64,000 nt of DNA, taken from NCBI GenBank assembly GCA_963765585.1, contig CAVXXB010000015.1, positions 1 through 64,000 of the forward strand, read 5' to 3'. Shown here in pieces: positions 1 through 8,852 of the stretch. Numbering within the stretch: the first letter of the stretch is position 1; each line of letters starts with the position of its first letter. The notes under the pieces are model-generated. The model saw nothing but the letters and a program-made list of their open reading frames with translations. It did not search any database and was not told the origin of the DNA. The stretch is from CAVXXB01 sp963765585. GTDB taxonomy: Bacteria; Calditrichota; Calditrichia; JAJRVZ01. The position numbers and the translations under genes are program-made.

Positions 1-1235
1 TCAGCATCGGTGTGAATACGATCAGAAAATCTTTAAAACTCTCGCTTCCAGATTTATCAACGATGATGATATCACCCTTTTCAACCAGGGTTTCGCCACC
101 TGTTAAGGTTTCTCCAGTCCTGCGGCGAATCACTACAAAATCTTCCGGATCAACCGCCCCTTCCATCGCGCCGGCATTACCGACATAGTCTTTGGCCATA
201 TACTTGGCAAAATATGGATACGCTCCGGGATTTACCACTTCTCCTTTGACATATACTCTATCAAGAATCGGAGGTATATATAAACGGTCCTTATGTTGTA
301 GTTCAAACTCCAGATACGTACTGTTTGGCTCCAGCAAATTGATATGGTGTTCTGAAGAGTCTCTGGTCAGCACAATGCCTTCCAAATTGGATTTGCGTGA
401 GAGTGCGCCGATTCGTTTGAGAAAATCATATAGATATTCATTACTCTTGATCGGATATACACCAAAAAGATTTGATTTTCCCGTTTGGGTTCGTGTTTCA
501 TCTCCAAGTTTTGAGGCAATTTCAGAGTTACCTTCAACAATCACATATCTGCGGTTGATATCGATTGAGGGAATATGGATCAATATCTCCACCCATGACA
601 AAGGGATTTTGTTTCATGGCGCCATCAAGATAGAACTTATTCAGATCAATATGTGAAACTGTACTGTCAATATGCCGGATCTCAATATCCGTATCGTCTG
701 CCCAGTCAGAAATACCTCCACCAATCTCCAGAATATCCGAAATCCGATCCGAGCCCTGGGCAAAATATGTTCCGGGGTTACTTACCTCTCCCGTCAGATA
801 AACGCGGAAACGTCTCAATCCGACCAGGTTTACAGCAATATTTGACTTAATATAGTATTCTTCAATTTGAATCTTAATTTTCTGTTTTGCATCCGTGAGA
901 GATAAATTGCCAACATCAATTTCACCAATTGTTGGAATAATTATTTTTCCTTCCGGTAATACCTGAAAATTAAACTCACTTTCAATTTGCCCGAATACGC
1001 TGACCTTGAACAGGTCTCCAGGCCCAACCACATAATTAATGGCTTCCAATTCAGATTCAAGTACCTGTGTCGCTGTGGGTCTGATTATAGATCTGTCTTT
1101 ATAATATTTTTCCAGAGAGGACTGATAGTTTTTTTGTTGCGGATCAAATAGAGGCGGTTGTTGATCATCCTGGGCAAAAATATTTTGAAACGATATCAGA
1201 AGAATTAAAAATAAAATCAATTTTTTAATAGTCAT
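1..1235 (-). pseudogene. Polysaccharide export protein (Wza/SLBB family), frameshifted and cut by the window edge
   Basis: Outer-membrane polysaccharide export protein of the Wza type. The start at 1235 gives a hydrophobic signal peptide (about residues 1-21, ending FA/Q), a Poly_export domain opening with VVGPGDLFKVSVFG near residue 69, and an SLBB repeat with VYLTGEVSNPG near 145. The frame breaks after residue 218 (GGDI). Removing one base near 581 restores a long frame that contains a second SLBB motif (VYVKGEVVNPGAYPY) and stays open to base 1. It overlaps the wecB stop by 4 bases, so the two are probably cotranscribed. The break could be a sequencing error or a real frameshift; family assignment is firm. 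Confidence 0.85.
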
Positions 1236-2323
1236 ACATTCCTCGCAATAATCGAAACAATTCTCTCAGCCGCTTTGCCATCCCACAATTCAGGTATCCG
1301 GCCTTTTTTTGCCTGGCCATTGATCACCTTTTTAGCCTCACTGATTACCAGATCGGTATCTGAGCCTACCATAATATTAGTACCAACCTCAATTGTTACC
1401 GGCCGCTCCGTATTCTCACGCAGAGTAATACAGGGGATACCAAGATACGTGGTTTCTTCCTGAATGCCGCCGGAATCGGTTAAGACCAGTTTGGCATTCT
1501 GCATTATTTTCATAAAATCGAGATATCCAATCGGATCCAGCAATATCAGATTCTTCATTTTTGATATTTGGTTGTCCAGGCCAAAATTTCTCAACATTTT
1601 TCTCGATCTTGGATGAATCGGGAAAACGATTTTCAGATCATTTTCAATCTCAACAAACGCATTAAGAAGTTTTTCAAAATTTTCTTTCACATCAACATTA
1701 CTTGGGCGATGAAGCGTTACCAGGGCATATTCGTTTCCATTAACTCCTATTTGATCCAGTATGTTGGATTTTTTTGCTTTCTCAAGAAAGTATACCAGTG
1801 AATCTATCATAACGTTCCCGGTGAAGAACACTTTCTCATCCGGGACACCTTCCTTACGCAAATTATCCAATCCGCTTTGTTCGGTAACAAATAGATAATC
1901 TGAAAGCGTGTCTGTAACCATACGATTAATTTCTTCCGGCATTCCCCGGTCAAAACTCCGTAAACCTGCTTCCACATGTGCAATCTTTACACCCAGTTTT
2001 GCTGCAACCAGGCTACATGCAGCGGTTGAATTCACATCTCCCACTACCAGAACAAGATCTGGTTTTTCTTCATTCATCACTTTTTCAAACTCGACCATGA
2101 TTTTGGCAGTCTGCTGGGCATGACTGGCTGATCCCACCTGGAGATATCGGGCGGGTCGTGGTAATTCAAGATCATCAAAAAATAACTTTGACATCTTTTC
2201 ATCATAATGCTGACCGGTATGAATAATCAACGGCTCCATGGCATCATTTTTCTCCATCGCACGCTGAATGGGGGCGATCTTCATAAAATTTGGCCGGGCG
2301 CCGACAATATTTAATATTTTCAA
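1232..2323 (-). CDS. wecB: UDP-N-acetylglucosamine 2-epimerase (non-hydrolysing)
   Basis: Interconverts UDP-GlcNAc and UDP-ManNAc in the cytoplasm, feeding surface polysaccharide synthesis. The 363 residues match the family length. Visible motifs are GARPNFMK (8-15), HTGQHYDEKM (35-44), HVEAGLRS (116-123), HRPSN (205-209), DSGGIQEE (283-290) and RENTERP (302-308), which include the active-site and UDP-binding positions. The start codon is TTG (2323-2321), preceded by AGGAG at a normal distance. It overlaps the following export gene by 4 bases. The combination with an SLBB exporter marks the edge of a capsule or exopolysaccharide locus continuing to the left of the window. Confidence 0.95.
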   Translation of the reverse strand: MKILNIVGARPNFMKIAPIQRAMEKNDAMEPLIIHTGQHYDEKMSKLFFDDLELPRPARYLQVGSASHAQQTAKIMVEFEKVMNEEKPDLVLVVGDVNSTAACSLVAAKLGVKIAHVEAGLRSFDRGMPEEINRMVTDTLSDYLFVTEQSGLDNLRKEGVPDEKVFFTGNVMIDSLVYFLEKAKKSNILDQIGVNGNEYALVTLHRPSNVDVKENFEKLLNAFVEIENDLKIVFPIHPRSRKMLRNFGLDNQISKMKNLILLDPIGYLDFMKIMQNAKLVLTDSGGIQEETTYLGIPCITLRENTERPVTIEVGTNIMVGSDTDLVISEAKKVINGQAKKGRIPELWDGKAAERIVSIIARNV

Positions 2324-2552
2324 TAAAACTCCTAGTATGGATCGATCCTACGGATCTATAATTGTTAAATCCCTTCGGGATTTTTATTTAATCATTTCTC
2401 AAATAATAATATTTATTATAACAAATGTCTCATTCAGGGACTTAGGTGCTGAGGGACTTATTCATATTCCCGCGATTCAATCAGCGTTCTTATAAATTCA
2501 AAAATATTTTTCGAATTTAGACACAGAAATACCCGCAAACAAGTTAATGAGA

Positions 2553-3362
2553 TTATCTTTGTGTCATATTTTCGATTAAATCTGGTGCTATCTTTTCCAA
2601 TAAATTCTTTGCAGAATTTTGTTCCGCTATCTTTTTACTGCTCCCCGAACCTGAAGCCGAAGCAATATCTTTCAAAGATACATCAATTTCAAAACACTTT
2701 TCGTGATCAGGGCCACTCTCTCCGGATAAATTATAATCCGGATTTCCCAGACCATTGGCCTGGGCATATTCCAGGAGCAGGCTTTTATAATTTATGTGAT
2801 CTTCATCCGTAATAAACTTGTCATGGTCCTCTAGCAAAGTATGAAAAATAAATTTCTTTGCCGATGGCAAGCCCCGGTCCAGATAAATTGCTCCTAAAAT
2901 GGATTCGTACAAATTGGCCAGGTTAGATAATCGCTTTCGGCCACCGGTTTGTTCCTCACCCCGGTTCATCAGAATAAATCGTCCCAGATCAAGATCAGAG
3001 ACAATCTGAGCCAACACCTTTCGGGAGACCAGGACAGATTTTATTTTTGAAAGAACCCCTTCCGATTCATGAGGAAATTCCACATATAGAAACTCAGTAA
3101 CTACAAGATCAAGAACGGCATCACCTAAAAACTCAAGTCTTTCATTGGATCTGTATGCTGGTTCCCGGTTAACAATCAAGTAGGATTTATGTTTAAATGC
3201 CTCAGCAATATATTTTCGTTTTTGGAATTTATATTTTAATACTTTCTCAATAGATTTATAATCAACATTTCCATTACGAATGGATTTTTTTTTCAGGAAG
3301 GTTTTACGTAAGAAATCAAGCAGCATAAATTGATAGAGGGTTGAAATTATTCCAACCCTCAT
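2553..3362 (-). CDS. rnc: Ribonuclease III
   Basis: Double-strand-specific endoribonuclease for rRNA and mRNA processing. The RNase III signature NERLEFLGDAVL lies at residues 73-84 and supplies the first metal-binding Glu and Asp. A double-stranded RNA-binding domain occupies about 190-260. The second metal-site stretch reads LANLYES (148-154): the usual Asp is Asn150, while the essential Glu153 is kept. It begins 9 bases after the fabF stop, the common acpP-fabF-rnc order. An internal Met13 is an alternative start that would remove a 12-residue tail. Confidence 0.95.
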   Translation of the reverse strand: MRVGIISTLYQFMLLDFLRKTFLKKKSIRNGNVDYKSIEKVLKYKFQKRKYIAEAFKHKSYLIVNREPAYRSNERLEFLGDAVLDLVVTEFLYVEFPHESEGVLSKIKSVLVSRKVLAQIVSDLDLGRFILMNRGEEQTGGRKRLSNLANLYESILGAIYLDRGLPSAKKFIFHTLLEDHDKFITDEDHINYKSLLLEYAQANGLGNPDYNLSGESGPDHEKCFEIDVSLKDIASASGSGSSKKIAEQNSAKNLLEKIAPDLIENMTQR

Positions 3363-3371
3363 TCATTATTT

Positions 3372-4613
3372 TTAGTATTTTTTTACACACAAACACGCGT
3401 TGTGCCCACCAAATCCAAATGTATTGCTAATCGCTGCACCAATCGACTTTTTCACAGAAATATTTGGTGTATAATTTAAGTCACATTCCGGATCCGGTGT
3501 TTCATAATTAATTGTTGGTGGAATTGTTTCATGTTTCATCGCAAGAGCTGTTACAATCAGTTCCACAGAACCCGCTGCACCAAGCATATGCCCGGTCATC
3601 GACTTTGTAGAACTAATCGATAATACCCGTGCATGGTCACCAAATACTGTTTTGATTGCCTGTGTTTCATTTTTATCATTGTAAGGTGTGCTGGTACCAT
3701 GTGCATTGATATAATCAATCTCAGTAGCAGATAAATTTGCATTATCCAGACAAATTTGCATAGCACGTACAGCCCCCTCACCGCCAGGTGCAGGCGCAGT
3801 AAGGTGATGTGCATCAGCTGTAAACCCAGCACTCACAATTTCGGCGACAATATTTGCTCCCCTGGCTCGCGCATGTTCCAGTTCTTCAAGAACGACGATC
3901 CCGGCACCTTCACCCATTACAAAGCCATCACGATTTAAATCAAATGGCCGGCTGGCCTTTTCAGGATGATCATTATTGGTGCTGATAGCCTTCATCGAAT
4001 TAAATCCACCAATCCCCATAGGCGTTATGGCGGCCTCTGATCCCCCGGTTACCATCACATCGGCATCACCTAATTGAATGATCATCATAGCTGTACCCAC
4101 GGCATGTCCTGATGTGGCACAGGCCGAAACAGTTGCAAAGTTCGGTCCTTTTAAACCATACTCCATAGATACATGGCCTGCCGCTATATCAGATATCATC
4201 TGTGGAATAAAGAATGGACTAATTCTACGCGGTCCGGCTTTTAGCAATTTGCTCATTTCAGTTTCAAATGAAAGCATGCCTCCTATACCGGATCCGATAA
4301 TAACCCCGATCCGGTTTCGATTTTCCTCTTCAAGATTGAGACCGGAATCACTAATCGCTTCACGCGCACTTATAATGGCATATTGAGTATAGGGATCCAG
4401 TCTTCGGACTTCTTTTGTGTCAAAATGCTGGAGTGGATCAAAATTCTTTACTTCAGCCGCAATTTTTGTGGCATAATCACTGGTATCAAATTTAGTGATC
4501 CGATCGGCGCCACTTGTCCCTGAAGATAATGCACTCCAAAATTCATCGGTATTTGAACCAAGCGGAGTAATTGACCCCATGCCTGTAAGTACAACTCGTC
4601 GTCGCATATTCAT
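3372..4613 (-). CDS. fabF: 3-oxoacyl-[ACP] synthase II (KAS II)
   Basis: Condenses malonyl-ACP with long acyl-ACP in type II fatty acid elongation. At 413 residues it has the full thiolase fold. The catalytic Cys is C165 in VSACATSGHA, and the two active-site His are H305 (INAHGTSTPYND) and H342 (SMTGHMLGAAGS). The C-terminal glycine-rich FGFGGHNA motif is present. It lies 22 bases after acpP and 9 bases before rnc, in the fatty-acid operon. Two Met codons (residues 1 and 3) can serve as the start. Confidence 0.97.
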   Translation of the reverse strand: MNMRRRVVLTGMGSITPLGSNTDEFWSALSSGTSGADRITKFDTSDYATKIAAEVKNFDPLQHFDTKEVRRLDPYTQYAIISAREAISDSGLNLEEENRNRIGVIIGSGIGGMLSFETEMSKLLKAGPRRISPFFIPQMISDIAAGHVSMEYGLKGPNFATVSACATSGHAVGTAMMIIQLGDADVMVTGGSEAAITPMGIGGFNSMKAISTNNDHPEKASRPFDLNRDGFVMGEGAGIVVLEELEHARARGANIVAEIVSAGFTADAHHLTAPAPGGEGAVRAMQICLDNANLSATEIDYINAHGTSTPYNDKNETQAIKTVFGDHARVLSISSTKSMTGHMLGAAGSVELIVTALAMKHETIPPTINYETPDPECDLNYTPNISVKKSIGAAISNTFGFGGHNACLCVKKY

Positions 4614-4635
4614 CTCTCGGTTTTTTGAAAGGGTA

Positions 4636-4869
4636 TTAACCCAGTTTTGTCTTCAGATATTCGACTGCGTCACCAACCGTACGCATTTTCTCGGCATCTT
4701 CATCCGGAATTTCGATATCAAATTTTTCTTCAAAGGCCATTACCAATTCGACCGTATCCAATGAATCAGCACCAAGATCATCGATGAATGATGCCTCTGA
4801 GGCAACTTGTGCTTCATCCACACCCAATTGCTCTACAATTATTTCTTTTACTTTGGCTTCAACATCCAT
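4636..4869 (-). CDS. acpP: Acyl carrier protein
   Basis: Carries growing acyl chains on a 4'-phosphopantetheine arm. It has the canonical 77-residue length, is strongly acidic and helical, and attaches the prosthetic group at S36 in DLGADSLDTVEL. A strong ribosome-binding site (AAGGAGG) sits 6 bases before the ATG, fitting the high expression expected of ACP. It is separated from fabG by 202 bases of heptamer-rich DNA, so acpP-fabF-rnc may have its own promoter. Confidence 0.98.
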   Translation of the reverse strand: MDVEAKVKEIIVEQLGVDEAQVASEASFIDDLGADSLDTVELVMAFEEKFDIEIPDEDAEKMRTVGDAVEYLKTKLG

Positions 4870-4939
4870 TGTGAATCCTCCTTATTAGTGAGTTTTATTT
4901 GTAATCAAATTCATAAAATGTATCATGTAATCTTTAATT

Positions 4940-5055
4940 TGAACCACAGGGAACACAGTTAGAAGATCTGAAACTCATTTTGCAATAGGCAATTGGCCAT
5001 TGGCAATTCCAATTTCTAATCTCTAATTTCTAACTTCTCATTCCTAATTTAGGAA
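4940..5055. repeat. Heptamer-periodic intergenic repeat between fabG and acpP
   Basis: From about 4980 the sequence falls into degenerate 7-base units of two types: units like GGCAATT, then units like TTTCTAA, TCTCTAA and TTTCTAA. Before this lies a CACAGGGAACACAG segment of the kind seen at 15425. There is no coding potential. The same unit types recur in several other gaps of this window. Confidence 0.75.
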
Positions 5056-5071
5056 CACATTCAATGTGTTC

Positions 5072-5812
5072 CTACATTACCATCCCGCCATCTACATTTA
5101 TCACCTGTCCGGTTATGTATGATGATTCTTCACCTGACAGAAATACAACCGCACGAGCCACATCTTCAGGATTACCCAGCCTGCCCAGGGGTATCATGCT
5201 TTGCATTGCCTCACGGGCCTTTTCCGGAAGATTTTCAGTCATCGCCGTTTGAATAAATCCCGGCGCAACCGCATTAACCAGTACATTGCGAGTTGCCAAT
5301 TCTTTGGCGACAGATTTTGTCAGACCAATAATACCTGCCTTTGAAGCCGCATAGTTCGCCTGTCCTGCATTTCCCATTTGTCCAACGACGGATGCGATAT
5401 TTATAATACGACCGGATCTTTGTTTCATAAACAGTTTCACTGCAGACTGGATGCAGTTATATGTACCGGTTAAGTTGACAGCAATAACACTGTCCCATTC
5501 GGATTGTGACATCCGCATGAGCAGGTTGTCCCTCGTAATTCCGGCATTGTTAACCAGAATATCAAGTTGTCCCATTTTCTCAATCGTTGTGCTGATAAGC
5601 GTATCGGCATCATCTTTATCACTAACATTCGCTTTTACGAAGATCGCTTTTCTTCCTAAATCTTCAATTTCCTTTGCTGTGGCAATACCATCTTCTTCAA
5701 TTACATCTGATACAACGATATGGACACCGGCTTTTGCTAATTGCATTGCAATCATTTTTCCGATACCGCGCGCAGAACCAGTTATAATAGCTACTTTATC
5801 CGTTAAACTCAT
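5072..5812 (-). CDS. fabG: 3-oxoacyl-[ACP] reductase
   Basis: NADPH-dependent reduction of 3-oxoacyl-ACP, a short-chain dehydrogenase. The 246 residues show the Rossmann motif GSARGIG (12-18), NNAG (88-91) and the catalytic triad S141, Y154 and K158 (YAASK). The C-terminal YITGQVINVDGG motif is present. It follows fabD by 26 bases in the fatty-acid operon, which makes fabG a safer call than a generic dehydrogenase. Confidence 0.97.
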   Translation of the reverse strand: MSLTDKVAIITGSARGIGKMIAMQLAKAGVHIVVSDVIEEDGIATAKEIEDLGRKAIFVKANVSDKDDADTLISTTIEKMGQLDILVNNAGITRDNLLMRMSQSEWDSVIAVNLTGTYNCIQSAVKLFMKQRSGRIINIASVVGQMGNAGQANYAASKAGIIGLTKSVAKELATRNVLVNAVAPGFIQTAMTENLPEKAREAMQSMIPLGRLGNPEDVARAVVFLSGEESSYITGQVINVDGGMVM

Positions 5813-5838
5813 TTATGCCTCTTACTATATTTCGCTTT

Positions 5839-6762
5839 TTATATTTCCAGATCATGAAGCGCCGCAAGATCGCCAACCGGAGTGCACGGTACTTCACGAT
5901 TAATTCTTTTATTCAATCCGGATAATACTTTGCCCGGGCCAGTTTCCATGAAAGAATTTACACCATCTGCAATCATATTATCAATTATTTCCACCCACAG
6001 AACGGGATTAGTTAATTGTTTAAGCAGCAAATCGCGTATTTTTCCGGCTTCCTGATTCGGAGTGGCCAGGACATTTGAATATACCGGAATTTTTGCATCA
6101 TTAATACTGGCTTCTCCCAATGCATCAGATAAGCCCCTCTGGGCAAATTCCATTAAAGGAGAATGAAAAGCACCACTGACTACCAATTCCAATGCGCGCT
6201 TAGCCCCCATTTCCTTGGCCAGTACCATCGCCCGTTGAACGGCGGGGATATCGCCTGAAATTGCCACCTGCCCCGGCGAATTAAAATTTGCAGGGCAAAC
6301 CACGCCCGCATCGCCTGCTTTTTCACAAAGCTCCCGAACCTGATCGAATTCCAAACCAATAATGGCTGCCATTGTTCCAGGTTTATGTTCACCGGCGGTT
6401 TGCATCAATTCACCACGTATCTTAACAAGTTTCAAACCATCTTCAAAGCTCAACGATCCTGCAGCAACCAATGCGCTAAATTCACCCAGACTGTGACCCG
6501 CAACTGCATCGGGAAGAATTCCCTTTTCTTCTAATAATTGAAAGATTGCCACACTGTGGACAAAGATTGCCGGTTGAGTTATGCGAGTTTGTTTAAGATC
6601 CTCATCCGGGCCATTGAAACAAACATCAGCAAGGTTAAATCCCATGATGTTATTTGCAGTTTCAAACAAATCATGGACTTTCTTGCTGCCCTCATATAAA
6701 TCTTTTCCCATGCCAACATATTGTGATGCCTGACCGGGAAAAATAAATGCACGTTTGCTCAT
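5839..6762 (-). CDS. fabD: Malonyl-CoA:ACP transacylase
   Basis: Loads malonyl groups onto ACP to supply elongation. The 307 residues begin with the family FPGQASQYVGMG motif. The catalytic Ser is S91 in GHSLGE and the His is H200 in GAFHSPLM. The C-terminal ETGPGKVL motif is also present. It lies between a CsgG/TPR lipoprotein upstream (28-base gap) and fabG downstream. Confidence 0.97.
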   Translation of the reverse strand: MSKRAFIFPGQASQYVGMGKDLYEGSKKVHDLFETANNIMGFNLADVCFNGPDEDLKQTRITQPAIFVHSVAIFQLLEEKGILPDAVAGHSLGEFSALVAAGSLSFEDGLKLVKIRGELMQTAGEHKPGTMAAIIGLEFDQVRELCEKAGDAGVVCPANFNSPGQVAISGDIPAVQRAMVLAKEMGAKRALELVVSGAFHSPLMEFAQRGLSDALGEASINDAKIPVYSNVLATPNQEAGKIRDLLLKQLTNPVLWVEIIDNMIADGVNSFMETGPGKVLSGLNKRINREVPCTPVGDLAALHDLEI

Positions 6763-6790
6763 ATCAATCTAATAGTTTAATTTATTTTTA

Positions 6791-7834
6791 CTAAAACTGT
6801 TTAATCCCTAAGGGATTTTCTAATGTAATTGTTCCTGTCAGCTTCTGCTGCTCAATCTTACGTTTGCGAATATTGGCTACCGCTTCCATATACAAATCAT
6901 TTGGCTCAATATCTAAAGCTCTGTTATACATCTGCTCCGCCTGCTCCAAATCCCCCATTACCTCATAGGCAATTCCTAAATTATACAGCGCAGGCGCATT
7001 CTGCGGGTCTTTTTGAACTTCTGCTTCCCAAATATCTTTTGCTCTGTCCCACAGATTTTTCTGTGCATATTCGATCCCCAGGTCAACCTGGTCATTTCCT
7101 TCTTCAAATTCTTTACTGATACTTACCTGATGTGGTGTTATCAGCGGAATAAATTTATTCAACACACTATTGGTTAAATTATCCAGAATCTGATCAGCAG
7201 CTGGAATCTCTCCCTTATGAGTATAATATTTTTTTGTGTTTGATTTTGTATCCGAATCGCTTGCCCTGATTTCTCCTGTTTGAACGCTTACCAATCTAAA
7301 ATTAATTCCAACTGACACCGTTCGATTAATAAATGTGCGTTCCACAAATTCTTCTACATACTTTTTTTTCTTTTTTCTGCCGGTGCTGGTTTTCTCGTAA
7401 ATTATATTTCCGTTTTTATCTTTCTCGTATTCACCCTTCCACACTTGTTCTTTTACTTTATCCCGGCCGCGGGTAGCCGATACATTATAAGCCGTTATAT
7501 TTCCGAGAACAACGCCATCGACGCCAATTATTTTACCATATTCAACAACTGTCGCATTATCAACAATACCACTCATCTGAAGCGCATGCTCTTCCAGTAT
7601 CTTTTGTAAATCTTTACGCTCCATTATTGTAAAGTACTGTGTTTTCCATAATTTTTCAGTGAATTTACTGGCAACTATTTCGCCTGAATTATCCGGTCCA
7701 TTAAAATCAAACACCGCAATTCTCTTAATATCAGCGACATTATATTGCGCCGGTTTTTGAACATTTACGACTACTTTTTTTGAACAGGATATTGCGAGAA
7801 TTGCTAAAAGGAGTATCAGAATTATTTTTTTCAT
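6791..7834 (-). CDS. CsgG-like lipoprotein with C-terminal TPR repeats
   Basis: Probable periplasm-facing lipoprotein of unknown job. The signal peptide ends in the lipobox LAISC with lipidated C17. Residues about 35-230 resemble the curli-assembly CsgG/FlgO-type fold (RIAVFDFNG, TIMERKDLQKIL, GVDGVVLGNITAY), including a lysine-rich loop near 155. Residues about 250-325 hold two TPR units (APALYNLGIAYEVMGDLEQAEQMY is the clearest, from about 285). It sits inside the fatty-acid operon between fabH and fabD with gaps of 10 and 28 bases, so it is almost surely cotranscribed. Other CsgG-fold lipoproteins act in outer-membrane secretion, but no substrate is evident here. Confidence 0.85.
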   Translation of the reverse strand: MKKIILILLLAILAISCSKKVVVNVQKPAQYNVADIKRIAVFDFNGPDNSGEIVASKFTEKLWKTQYFTIMERKDLQKILEEHALQMSGIVDNATVVEYGKIIGVDGVVLGNITAYNVSATRGRDKVKEQVWKGEYEKDKNGNIIYEKTSTGRKKKKKYVEEFVERTFINRTVSVGINFRLVSVQTGEIRASDSDTKSNTKKYYTHKGEIPAADQILDNLTNSVLNKFIPLITPHQVSISKEFEEGNDQVDLGIEYAQKNLWDRAKDIWEAEVQKDPQNAPALYNLGIAYEVMGDLEQAEQMYNRALDIEPNDLYMEAVANIRKRKIEQQKLTGTITLENPLGIKQF

Positions 7835-7844
7835 GATTCCACCA

Positions 7845-8852
7845 TTATTTTAACGGATCTAGTCCCCATCTTAACAGAACACTTCCCCAGGTAAAACCAG
7901 CACCAAATGTGGCAAAAACCAGTAAATCCCCTTTTTCCAGTTTACCCATTTGGTATGCTTCAGAGAGTGCCAATGGAATCGTTGCCGCAGTAGTATTACC
8001 ATAGCGTTCAATATTAATCAGGACTTTGTCTTTATCAAGTCCCAGTCTCTTCGCAGCAGCATCGATAATTCTCAAATTTGCCTGGTGCGGTACCAGCAAC
8101 TTCACATCTTTTCCAGTATAATTATTCCGAAGGAGAACTTCTTCAGAAATATCCGCCATTTTTTGCACAGCAAACTTAAATACAGTTTTACCATCCTGAT
8201 ATATATAATGCCAGTCATTTGCGACGGTTTCCACAGTGGCCGGGAATTTACTGCCGCCGGCTTTCATATGCAGATAATCCGCACCCGAACCATCGCTTCG
8301 TAAGATATAATCCAAAATACCAATTTCATCATCTGGTGACGGCTCCAGCATAACAGCCGCGGCCGCATCACCAAACAGTACACATGTATTGCGATCAGTG
8401 TAATTTGTTATGGCAGACATTTTATCGGTACCGACCACAATTACTTTGGAATTTCGTCCTGATTGAACTAACTCAGCGCCAATACTAAGTGCATAAATAA
8501 ATCCGGAACAAGCTGCTGAGATATCAAAGGACCAGGCATTTTTTGCACCAACTTTATCCTGAATGAGATTGGCTGTACTGGGAAAGAACATATCCGGTGT
8601 TACCGTTGCAACAATAATAACATCTATCTCTTCAGCGCTTATTCCTCTTTGTTCAAGAAGTAATTTTACTGCTTCGGCACCCATATCAGATGGTGCTTTG
8701 CCATCCTCAAGTATACGTCTTTCCTTTATGCCAGTTCTGGATTGTATCCATTCATCCGTAGTGTCGACCATTTTTTCCAGATCCGCATTCGTTAATACCT
8801 TTTCAGGTACCCAATGTTGGATTGCTGAGATATATGCTCTTTTTCCTGACAT
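7845..8852 (-). CDS. fabH: 3-oxoacyl-[ACP] synthase III (KAS III)
   Basis: Starts fatty acid synthesis by condensing acetyl-CoA with malonyl-ACP. The 335 residues carry the Cys-His-Asn triad: C115 in SAACSGF, H256 in PHQANLRI and N286 in RYGNTTAA. Its ATG overlaps the plsX stop as TAATG, which implies translational coupling. The neighbours plsX and rpmF are the classic arrangement. Confidence 0.97.
   Translation of the reverse strand: MSGKRAYISAIQHWVPEKVLTNADLEKMVDTTDEWIQSRTGIKERRILEDGKAPSDMGAEAVKLLLEQRGISAEEIDVIIVATVTPDMFFPSTANLIQDKVGAKNAWSFDISAACSGFIYALSIGAELVQSGRNSKVIVVGTDKMSAITNYTDRNTCVLFGDAAAAVMLEPSPDDEIGILDYILRSDGSGADYLHMKAGGSKFPATVETVANDWHYIYQDGKTVFKFAVQKMADISEEVLLRNNYTGKDVKLLVPHQANLRIIDAAAKRLGLDKDKVLINIERYGNTTAATIPLALSEAYQMGKLEKGDLLVFATFGAGFTWGSVLLRWGLDPLK

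Noticed and set aside
192..656. Long open frame on the plus strand across the SLBB gene
   Set aside because: It is the reverse of a real coding region; the minus-strand frame has clear family motifs.
2367..2383. Hairpin AAATCCC-TTC-GGGATTT taken as a terminator after rnc
   Set aside because: The T-tract follows on the plus strand only, while the genes around it run on the minus strand, and it lies 170 bases after rnc.
6800..6825. Palindrome AATCCC/GGGATT near the end of the CsgG/TPR gene
   Set aside because: It lies inside the coding sequence (codons for NPLGI) and needs no separate explanation.
7370..7400. Lys-rich codon run in the CsgG/TPR gene as a slippery frameshift site
   Set aside because: The frame is intact on both sides and the protein is complete.
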